From: Numida meleagris
Taxonomy: Eukaryota > Chordata > Aves > Galliformes > Numididae
Direction of reading: 5' to 3'
DNA length: 64,000 nucleotides
NCBI RefSeq assembly: GCF_002078875.1
Contig: NC_034410.1
Location: 43,196,202 to 43,260,201 of the forward strand
The number at the start of each line of letters is the position of its first letter. Position 1 is the stretch's first letter. Below the pieces are notes generated by a model. It was not told the DNA's origin, ran no database searches, and saw nothing but the letters and a program-made list of their open reading frames with translations. Below, piece by piece: positions 48,101 through 60,100 of this stretch. A program made the translations under genes and the position numbers.

Positions 48101-51100
48101 CTTCTAAGAAACGCTAAGTGCAAGCTTGCAGACAGAAGAGAAGATGCATTCAGAAGGAAGGTTAAGACATTTTACCAAACCGCCAACATACCTGACACTG
48201 TCCAGCTTGAACTGTACATCCATGTGTCTATCAGAAAGCTGACTCATTTCCTTCTCTTGCTTTTCCCTAAAGGCTCTATATTCCAGTTTTACAGCAGACA
48301 GCTCCTTGTCTGCAGACTGCAGGACGATGCGTAAGTCGTGGACTTCACTTGTTAATACTAAAAAAAAAAGTCAACATGTTACTCATTTGGAAAACTGCTA
48401 GATATGAGACCTGTGAACACTAGAGAAAGTCGTGATAAAACGCTGCAAACAACTCTGCATATTTTCAGTAGAACTAACTGTGAAGGTCACACACTGAGAT
48501 TTACTAACGTGAAGAGTCAATAAATGATTGATTTTGAAAAAGTATAGGCAGAATCAAAATAATTCCATCAGAAATCACTGTACTTCCATACACTGCCAGA
48601 AGAATTTCCCTTTATTTTTGGCTCACGTTTTCTTTTAAAAATACTGTATCCTGTAATCTATTCAAATCAGAATGAATAGAGAACACTTACCAAAATTGCA
48701 TACTGTAAAAGACTGAGCAGGGAAACAACTATTCTGCAGCTAGAGATTTATTTTAAAATCAAACCTGTGTGACATTTATAATCTTAAAACCAAATTAGTT
48801 ACTCAGCATGTACTACTGTTGATTCACAACACGAAGGCAAACTCAAAACTTCACATAGAATTTCAGTGTTCCACAGACTTACTATCAGCCTTGCTTTGAG
48901 CATCTTGAAACTGTTTTTCAAGCAGTTTTATCTGCTCAAGAAGCGCCTCACGCTCTTTACTCCAGTCATTCCTTTCTGATGAAAGAAGCTGGAAAAGTAA
49001 AAATTTTAAATGAAAATAAACATAGGAGGTTAAGTCACGGAGCTGTAACAATGTTTTAGAATTGCTCATTAGCAGATCATAAATACAATTTGATGCAGGT
49101 GAATCTGAAATCAGTAGAAGCCCAAGAAAAAAAATATTTCAATATAACTGAAGAAGGTGCCTTTTCTAAAGAGAAAAAGATCATTTAAAAGTAATGCACA
49201 GCTTGAGAGTTGAAGTCTACTTTAAAACAGATTTATCACATATAAGACTACAAGCCTTGTTTTCCTTTTCATACGAAAGGAAATAATTAAGACTTGTAAA
49301 TAGTTTATTATATACATGACTTTTCAGTTCGTTTCTAACTGAGGAAAGCAATATATTCAGCATTCCGAAGTTACAAATTTCTTTCAGTGACTTCTTCCTG
49401 TTTCTCCAGAAATAATGAAGTTGGCCAAAAGCAAGCACTGACATTCTGATTGTCTATTTGCTTATGGTTTAGTTTAAGATCAAGCAGGCTCAGAATCACA
49501 ACCTACTTATTAATTATTTTTAAGCTGCGGTGTTATTTTAATTGTAGTCCCTGTCTTTTTGTACAGCCCTGAGCTACGATGCTGGTTTGTTTTTTTTCCC
49601 CCAAAAGTCAAAATGAAAGTAAGGCTTCTGACCTCACTAAAAGACAGTAGTTCAAGTGTGGTAGATATCACTCAAATATAAACCTACATTATATGGATTC
49701 CTTACCTCCTGTATTTGTGCAGAATGATGTTCCAGTTTATTAATATGTTGCTGGAGTTTTATATTCTTGCTTTCTTCTTCATCCAGTTTTGTCTGAATTG
49801 CACTCAGTTGCTCCTGTGATACAAAAGACATTCAAAATCAGAACACCCATTTTTCAGTTACTCTTAAGGGCCATACTGTAGTCTGTGCACATTAAATATA
49901 AGCTTTTTTTTTTAATTGACCTAAATCAACAGTAAAAAGAACATCCAAAAATAAACCGGTAACTTAAGTAGCTGATTTCTCCTATTGCCAACTAGACTGC
50001 CAGAATACAAGAAAATCCATCTGTGAGAACAAGGACTGAATCCTATAAGCACTTAGATGTGTGCTTCATTTTCAGATACACATTTCTCTTAGAGATGTAA
50101 GACTCAAAAAAGAAACCATTCAAAATATTCTCTAGATAAATTTCTTTTCTTTTCTGTTCCCGGAGTTCTGGCTGTTATGCATGCTGTTTTGGTTTTGTTT
50201 ACTTCACAAGTACCGAAATTAGTTCAAATAACTGTGCAACTCTCTTCTATGGCAAGCAATATTTGGCAGGTTTCTTCAAATAATGCAGTATTTTACATTA
50301 TGCTTGGGGATTGTTTCAAACGTACCTGTCACTTCATACTTATCGGGAAGATTCTTTAGTAAGGAGTTACCAGGCTAGAACAGTAAAAGGTTAAGCATCT
50401 TGCTTATCTCAAATCACAGTTTAAGAAATGCTATGCATTTTTTCTACATAACAGCTATTTGCAAATTTCAGCTTCATCTGGGAAGAAGATATACGACTCA
50501 CGAATCTCTTTCAATACTTTCAGTGTAATCTCTCTTAAGTACATTGTGTAATTAGACATTTCAGTGATGACTAAAGTATTCATCACAAGCTTCAGTCCTC
50601 CATGCACATCAAAAGATGTTTGTCAGGGGGAGCTACTTCATGCCCCAAATTGCTTTATTTTAAAGTTACTCATGTACTTCCAGTTTTTATTCAGAACACT
50701 CACCTGTGCCACTTTGAGTTCCTCTGCAATGGCCTCGTATGCTTGTTCATTCATCTCTGGGGGAGCTGGCTCTTTAAAAATGTCATCCATCATCTCTTTG
50801 CAACACTCAAAATCTTCAGAATGAAAATCTGAGATCTCTGGGCTTATTCGTGGCACAAGACGAGATCTTAGCTGATACGCTTTTGTTGGAGTAGTTATGT
50901 TCTGTCGCAAAGATTACAAAACACTCTTTATTTTAACTACAGTAAGGAATTAAACTTGGTCTAATTTTGTATTTCACAGTTCTGTAGGCAGAATAATGAA
51001 ATAAAACGCTCAAAGTCAGTTAGTTCTAAACCACTAAGCTTTCAGATTCGTCATCTGATTACAGCAGCAGTCATTTAGGAAATACTTCAAAACAAAAAGC

Positions 51101-54100
51101 AGCCTTCCTAGTTTGTCACATACAGATTACCGTAGTTAAGCTAAGGTATTCTAGAAATGAAGGCCAATGTTCGCACACAACTTAGGATTAAGTACACATG
51201 GCTTTAAAGAAATTCTTTCATACCTTAAGAGTTTCTCTATGTAGCTTATGCAACTGAGAGACTTCTCGGCGCTTGTGTGCTTTGGTTGCCTCCAGAATGT
51301 TTTCAAGGTGCTGGTTTGCTTTCCGCAAGGACTGAAGTTCTGATTCCAGTTCCATATGCTTTTTCCTGTTTAGAAAGCATTTTAATGCAGTCAAAAACCT
51401 CTCAATCAGTATACGTCCCATCAATAAGAATAAGCATTGCCATGGCAATGTAGCATTGCCAAAGAGCATCACACTAAAACTGAACTCTTGGACAAATACT
51501 GAAACACATTATTTTGAGAAGAAAGTCATCAGTGCTCCACGTTGTATTAAAAAATTTAGAAGAAGTTTTTTGTGCTCTCATAATGAAGAAAGCAGATGGA
51601 TAACTAAACGTGTCCGAAAAAATTCATTACATGGTAGGAAATAAGCTGAGAACTCTGCAATTCCTTTTATGAGAAAGTGATATCACCCCCACCAAGATGG
51701 TATTAAGCTTTAAAAATGTTATCCAGTTACACAAGTCTGAACTGGTGCTTGGCAGGATTAAAGAAAATCCTTTAAAGATTTTTTTCCCCTCTGGAAATGC
51801 TGCTCTTTTAAGATTATTTTGCCTTATAGAAATACTTTAACTGAAATCCAACAGTCAAGCAGAAATTCAGGAATAATTTTCATTAGGTATTTTGCAGACC
51901 TACAAGACGTTACTGTGACTGTTGGCCTTACTGACATAATTGTAAGGTCAAAGTGTACAGACAAAAGGAAACATACTATTTCATCTTTTGGCAGTTTAAT
52001 GCTGTAAGTTTGCATCATAATATCAGCTTCTGCAACGAAACATAGGGAACAGAGTAGAACTTCAGTTCTCACTGCTAAGAGACAGCAGAAAATATAACAG
52101 ATTGTTTTTGCAGAATTAAGTTTTGCTCTTCTAATTCAGTTACAGCACACAGTCAGCACCTGCACGCAAAATTAAGCATCCGGTTACTCTGAAACAAGAT
52201 GCAAGTTTAACATTTAGTAAGTCCAGAGGTGAATCCATTGCGAGTCCTGAGCATCAAAAGTACTCCGTATGATTTCTCTAGAAAAGATGCCAGAAATTGC
52301 TGACAAAAAACAGGTATGTACTATAAAGAAATCAAGACATGCACAAACTTTGAATACAAAAAATAAAGACATATTGCATGGGCAGGAAAATAAATTGATA
52401 TATGAAGTTATGAATAAGACTCTGTAACCAATGATACTGGACAACAGAATGCACCGCTGAATTGATAGACTCAGTAGATTACGATAGAGATCATAGGATT
52501 TACCACACTCAAATCTAAATCTAAATTTGGACCATTACCTGGATGTACAGAAAGGACATTACAAAGCTACTTGGCAAAAAAAAAAACTAGTGAAACAAAA
52601 ATGAAAAGGTTAATTCTAGAAGCACCAAGTAGAAAATAAGCTTTAGGTCTCTACAAAACAATAATGCTAGATACAAGATGAAAAACAAAAAAAAAGGTCT
52701 CTTTTGCCTTCCAGATCGATAATATGTTCTCTGAGCATACAATTATTTTTCTTGCATCCACAATCACAGGATCTGAATTTTTCAGAAACAGGATTGATCA
52801 AGATAATCCATGTATTATTCACTAGAATGTGAAGATATATTTACAAAAACAGAAAACCTGAGAGCATTACATAGGCCTTTCACAATATCTTTTGCTGACT
52901 TCGAGAAGAAAACTAACAGTAAACTCTTTCCCATGTCACTAAGGAGACCCATATCTCATGTTCAGACGCCACAGCAAATGGACATTAACGAACTGTTGAC
53001 ATCATCCCTTTGTTCTAGTTTGAATTAAAACCGTTCCAGTAACAAGTCTCAGGATGGTGGTTTTATCACCTTAAAAATATTTGAAGTGGAGACAAACATT
53101 AACAGATTAGTCAAAATGTTCCCGGATGCTTGGATTCTACATTTATAATGACTCCTGCTTGCAGCTTGAAGAAATTTATGAAAGTCTTCCAGCACTAGAA
53201 TACAACAATAAAAATCTCTCCCACTCCATATATACAATCAGTCACTAGTTCCTGTCACTGTTTCCACCTGTAGCTTTCAGTAACTGAAATACACTTCCTC
53301 AGCATGGTGACTAAGGCAAGATCACTGTTCCAAGAAGCAGGTGACTTCAGCTGATTCAAAGTCATGCGCAACACCGGCATGTTGTGAAGCACGATCGTGC
53401 CTCTTAGGATAAAGAAAAGCTTTTGGAAAGACAATGAATCAGAAAGTATGTCCACGCTGCTGTGATTGCTTCACAGGTGTTTGTGTCTGGGAGTAACTGA
53501 ATTGACTGGAACAGGTTTTACACGTATCCTGTTTTTCTGAAACTGGACCTCTTATACAAGAAGTACATTCTTAGACTGTGTGTTCAGGATATGAACCTTA
53601 CTTTAAGAAATACAAGTAATTAAGAACATTTAACTCGAGACATTTCTGTACTGTATTGTCTCACTTGGTTAGCTCTTTAAATTCTTCATACTCTTGTTTC
53701 GAACTCGCCAGTTCGCTTTGAGTTTGTAGCAGGCGTGCTTTCAGTTTTTCAACAGATGCCAGTGAGTTGCCTTCGGCCAACACGGTGGAAGAATATACGT
53801 GCTGACCTAAAGAACAGAAATATCCCCTCTGAAATCATGGAGTAGCTCAAATATCTTAACTTCTACCCAAATGTAACCATTTGTAGACTTGAATGCAGCA
53901 ACAGCAACTGCACAAAATATGTATCAGCCACAGCCCACACGAAAACCAGTAGAATAATTAATATTACTAGAGCCCCCATGACAAATAAGGACAACAGAAC
54001 AAGATTACCAATGGTGTGCACAAGATTAAAATGAATCCAAATGCCCTACAGCTGTATTGGCATGAAGGCCAACACCAATAAAGTGAACTAAACCTGTTTT

Positions 54101-57100
54101 ATCAAAGTCTTCAAGTATCACTTTGACAAAAGGATAAATAAACACATCAGGACATTTCCAACACTACTTAGCACAAAACAGAAATGCAGTAAGCTTATTT
54201 AGCTCAAACACTTCAGCATATTTTTACCTCCAGTATTTTTCTCTGCGGCTGAAGCTTGTAAAAAAGCCTTTTCTAGTTCTGCAATGGTCTGAGCATCAAC
54301 TTCCTGGGCTTTTTTCACTGATTGTAGAGAACGAAGTCTTTTATTCTCCTCTCTGAGGCTATGATTCTCCATGGCATACTTTGCAATCCGTGGGTGTTGT
54401 TCCATCTGTGATAAGCATTTTTTTTTTCCAACCGTTTTTCTTTTACAGACAACGCTATACACATCTAGTTGTTGCTCTATCATCATTAATAAGCTTTGAA
54501 TTGTAATGGAAGAGGAAAAAAAAGTATTCTCTAGAGTGGTTTAATCTTCCCAGATGTTTTTTATTACTTTTCTTATTCCCTTGAAATCTGCCCTCAAAAA
54601 AGACAGGAGAGTTTTATCCTCTTTGTTTATTCTTTTACTGGTAAGAAAGCATTAGTAACTCCCTCAGTATCCCTTTTCAGTTTAAACTCTGAACTTTGCT
54701 TTCTTAATACCATCCCTGCATGCTCTAGCAATGCTTCTGCAGTCCTTTAATGCCTGCCCTAATTTCTGTACTACTATTTTTCCCCATTCTCTTTGGAGCT
54801 CAGTTACAAGACCCAGACTGATTCAAACTAGTCTTATGCAATTGCTACTCCTTCCCGTAAGTATTGAAATATTCTTGTGCTTGGACTAAACTGTTTTTAA
54901 AAGATCTACCTTCCCTCTTTTGTTTCTTTCTTCTCCAAAGCTGCCTCACAAACTATACCCCTGAATAATCTGAAGCCTCCTCTCCTCAAGCCTGAGTTAA
55001 GTACTTTGCTATTTACCTTCCTTAAACTGCTCCAGGATAGCATCACCCTAGATTGGCCCATCTAACATTTATGTTATTTTCCCTGAGAAGCCTCCTGCAT
55101 TATTTGCATCCTGCCATCCTGCCCTTTCAGCAGATGTCATGGAGGTAAGAGTCTTCCTAAGAGTGAGTATTTGTGATTTCAGCGAGTCACTTAAAGGAGA
55201 CTTCGTCCTCTACTACCTAACTTCAATCATGTTGCCTGCAGCATACTCCCACCACGATTTTCTTATGCAAACACTCAAGCTCTTAAGCCCACCCATAGCA
55301 CCTTCTAATGTGGAGAACCATGCCTTTGAGATACCTCTTTACATATAGATGCAACACTTCATGTCCCCTTTTTTCCTGTCTTTCTCAAAGAGGTCAAATT
55401 CATCCACCGCACAACTCCATCACATGAGCTATTCTCACAAAACAAAATTGTTCTGAAAAGGAAAAAAGCAAGACTTGCCTGTTCTCTGAGTGTCTGCAAT
55501 TCCTCCCTCAATTCACTGAGGAGATCTTCTTGCTCTTTTGGCAATAAACTTCCACCAGCTTCTTTATGTAACCTCTCCAAGCGAACAATATGGTCTTCAC
55601 GGAATTTGACTATCATTTTATTGGACTGAATAAATTTCTCCTTCTTGGCACACAAGTCTTCTAGTTGAGCAATTTTTTCTAGTAAATTCTTAAAAAGTAC
55701 ATACATAGATTAATGGGAAAGTAACAGTTATACCTGATGAATTTAAGGTTTAAAAATCACCTACGTACGTAGGCACATAAGTCATGCAAAACTCAGTTCA
55801 CAGTAATTTCTGGAAATACACAAACTATCATTCATTTGGAGCAGATCTGTTCAGAGCAACAACTCATACCCCAAACTCAAATTCCCCACTATATTAATTG
55901 AAAAACTTTACTTAGAAGCAGCCCCAATGTGATTCTGTGGACTAAATATTCACAGACAGGGAAGCACATCATGTGCTCCTACAATGTCTCTTTTAGTTAG
56001 TTTCTTCCAAAAATGATCAATTTTTAATGATACAGCACTGCACCATGACATGAACTAGAGCACAGCAAAATGAATGACTGGCAGGTTTGCATCAAAAACA
56101 CAGTGTTGATCCAAACACTCAGAGATGCTCTCAAACTTAAGTGAAACAGAAGTTTGTTTTTCTGTTCAAATATTTTATTTAAAAAAATGTAAAAATCACC
56201 CACCTCCTAAAACTAAACACACTAGGAAAGCTAACGGCTTGTCTGAATTTGAGATGAAAGATTTTATCCCAAATGCCATTTGACTAGTTTTCTTGTTACT
56301 AAACCTTATTGTCACCGGACAGAGTATTTTTATTCAAAAAAATTAAAAATCAATTGATTTCAGTATGCTCACTAGTCTTCCACAAGACAGTATGTAGAAT
56401 GCACTTAGGAATATCATTGCCTTCTTACCTTCTTCTCACCTTCTGATTTCTCCCAGAACAACATTGCTTCAATGAAGTTGTTAAAGTAATTTATGTTTTT
56501 TTTCTCTTTTTCAGCAGTATCTGTAGGGTACGTCAAAGAACCAAATGCCAAGTTTATTAAAATATCACTTAATCACATTTATATATAACATGATAGCTGC
56601 ATGAAGAAAATTTCAAATAGAAAAAACTATTTGAACATAATTCCTCTACAAAGATCATGTGGATACACAGAGTAAACAAGTTAAGACTATAATTCTTAGC
56701 CACCTGCACATGCTTATAAAGAACAGAACCAGTGTTTATAATTTTGTAATTAACATAGTTGTTCCACAACTTTACAGTTAACTTTATTAAATAATCAGTT
56801 TGTTCAACTGAGTATATCTAATAAAACACAAGAATCCTACAAAATGAGCTTGATAACATATTACTGGCATTATTGCTGTAGTTTGCACATATTAAAAGTA
56901 TATTATCTGCTTTATAAGGGAATTCAGAAAAATAAACATGAATTAAGTGGGCAACTAGTGACTTAAAACTGGAAGTATTCACACAAGGATTTAAATGGAT
57001 TTAACTAATCAACGTCAGAAACTGAAGATAGCTTTCCTTGCTTCATCCAGGCAAGCCTACTTATTTATGAATACTACCCTATACTCAATTAATTGACTAG

Positions 57101-60100
57101 AACAATGCCGTTATGTTCATAAAGTTCGTAGTAAGCAGATTTCATGTTTTTGTGTGATCAAGTATTACAAACATCACAATTTAGCTGTATAGATAAAATA
57201 AATCTTTTATAATATTAGCAATTTCATAAATGCTCTCTTTAGTGCTTAAGCGTTAGTGCTTGCTTTCCCCAAGAACTCTGTCACAAGTCTAAACAACATT
57301 TTTGAGCCCTCCATCAGTATTCTGGGAGTGACAGATTCAGTGCCCACATCACCACTGACTTTTCACAATTTAAATGCATATGCTTCTGGAAAAGTCATTT
57401 TTCCTTAGGAAAACGCAACCATAGATGCCTTGTATTATGAAATTCTTTTTAACTTTTGTAGTATCTTTTGAAACTGTATCTATTTCTTGTCAAGGTCAGA
57501 GAAGAGGCCACTTGGGAGCAAAGCAAGAGTTACAAGATCAACTTTATTGCCTTGTAATCAAACATTATATGGGTAGCTTATTTCCATGAGGAAAAGTATT
57601 GCAGCTATAATAATCTAGTGATAAACTACTAAAAGAAAAAATAGACCTAGAAAAAACATTATCATCTTACAACAAAATTAGCCTTTTATTCAAAGTCAAA
57701 CATTCTTAAGATCTTCCTGAAGGGGCAAAAAAGTGGAAGAGGAGAAAAAGCCAGCCCTGAGATTAAGAAGAATGCAGATTCAATGGACACCATCAACACC
57801 TTAGTGCCCCTGAAACCTAAATATACAAACAATCGTTCATACATTTTTGGTTACTGGAAGTATTGGGCAACCTGCCACTTTTTCTAGGTATTATTTAAGG
57901 AAACATAGCCCAGTACTCAAACTTTAGAGTGTAATGAAATACCATATTAAGAACTTCTGTAAAATACTGGATGTAAATAGAGGGAACATAAGATACAGGC
58001 AATCTCTGTAGGCTGGTACTTACAAAACCATTGCTGAGAAACGTGATGAATTATATAAAGCTCCACCATACTTCTCAGCTACAAAAGAAGCAAGTTTTCT
58101 TTCTACATCCAACTCTTACCTTGTGATACAGAAATATCATGCATAGATGGCACTGATGTAAGTTGAGCAAGTTGCTCTTTCAGCTTCTTGACTTCAGCTT
58201 GCAGCTGGCTCACATTTCCTTGTGTGTCTTCATTCACCACAGCCTTTTGTAAATATTTAAGAGAAAAATCAGAAGGTACAACTAGAAAACTTATTTATAA
58301 TTCATAGTTTAAAAGAAAACCACAAGACTGCAAAGCAGTAATGCTACTGAGAACTCTCTAGGTCTTTCTTAAGAAAGAATTCATGGCTAAATGTTTAAGT
58401 TACTGAGCAGCCAATAAGTAACTTTTGCTAAAAATAATGATTAAGAAGCTTAAATATTTCTGTACAGTTTACCCTGGATAATTTCAAAAAACAAAGCTAA
58501 GCAGTACATGGTGAATAAAGTAGTTTCTAGAAAGATGTCAACATACTTTCACTCATGAGAAATTACTTTTTTACATTAGCATATAGAGAAACTAGATGCA
58601 CTGAATACCATTGAATCTAGACTTGCCTTGACAGCTTTTAATACGGATTTGCTTACATTTTACATTTTCTAATGAAGTGCTCAGAGAAGAAGCAATGAAC
58701 ACAAACACTATCATAAGCCACTGTCAAGTCTCCAGCAGTTGTTCTCAACTCATAATTAAAAGCAACCTAATCCTTTTTAAAAATAATTTACAAAAAAAAG
58801 TTCAGAAAAAGCAAACCTACTATTTTAAGAAGTTATATTCACTTCAATTAGTGATAGCACAAGAGTGTTTTAAAGAAGTCATCCTGTTTGTAGACATGTA
58901 ATTTAAATGATTTAAAAAAAATGGTTTGATTCACCAATAAAGACACTGAGGACCTTGTTTACCTTGTTTTTAATCAACTTTGCTCGCTGAGCAAAATTAA
59001 GGGTTGACAGCGTTTCACCAAAACACCTGGATCCTGGATGGACGTTTGCAATTATACATGTTTTTGCATTACCACCAAGGGAATCCTGTTTAAAAAAATC
59101 CACAGAAGTTAGCTTTATTTGCAGGTTTGGGGCTACACCAGGAAGCCTAGTACTACAATGCAAAATTGCGTTACACTGGAAGGATATCAATCCTCAGAGG
59201 TTCTTGCTTCTAAAGTGTACATAAAACAGTTGGAATGCTGAAGTTTTTCCATTTTCAGTAATAATCTGTGTAGTAAGCAAGAGAAATCTTATGTACAATT
59301 GCATCTTATAACATAAAAATATATTGATATTAGTAACTGTTCAGAGTTCTAGCGAGTGCTGGCATCCCACAGAGAAGGCTTTGAATGCTTCTGTCTTTAT
59401 TTTCTGATCAGCTCAAAAAGAACCCATGAATTTTCAAGTAGGAAACAGTAAATTTGTCAAATACTTACTATCACACTAACCAGTAGCACACAAACTAATT
59501 CTGGAAATCCTATCAAACATTTCAACACATCTCTAAACATCACTGATATAGAGTCTTTCCCAAACTTTATTCCCAAATTATAAAGAAGAAAGCACATGCT
59601 TCTTCATCAACACTTGCAAATATGTAAAAAGAGAATGGAAGCATAAATACATTTCTTGTCTTCAGTTAACAGCAATGAAGCATCTGTTTACGTGAAAAGA
59701 TATTTTTCAAGCTTTACTCCACGTGCCCAATAATAAGATGCATTTTTATGCACCTGTGTCCAGCTTTCTAGAGTTGAAATTAAAAACAAAAAAGCCAAAA
59801 ACATACACAAAAAAACCCACAACCAACCAAATACTGTTTCCACCTCAATTAGCATATAAAATCCAGAGGATATATATTACCCGTAGCAGAAAAGTGAGCT
59901 TGGAATCCCGATAACAAATGTGTCTCTGTTTTCCATTACCCACATCAACAAGTGCTGTGATTACTTGGCCCAGGCAGCTTAGTGATCGATTTATGTTACC
60001 TGCTTCCTAGAATAGAAGAACAGAAGTGAGCAGATCTGGTGGATGGAACAGGGCAATACAACTGAAAGGAAAAAGATGCCACAGACAGTACAGAACTAAC

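Noticed and set aside
54540..55350. Pyrimidine-rich stretch in the KIF15 intron, suspected to be a retrocopy or hidden exon
   Set aside because: The flanking exons join in frame without it, and no open frame in it resembles KIF15 or another protein; I could not match it to a repeat family.
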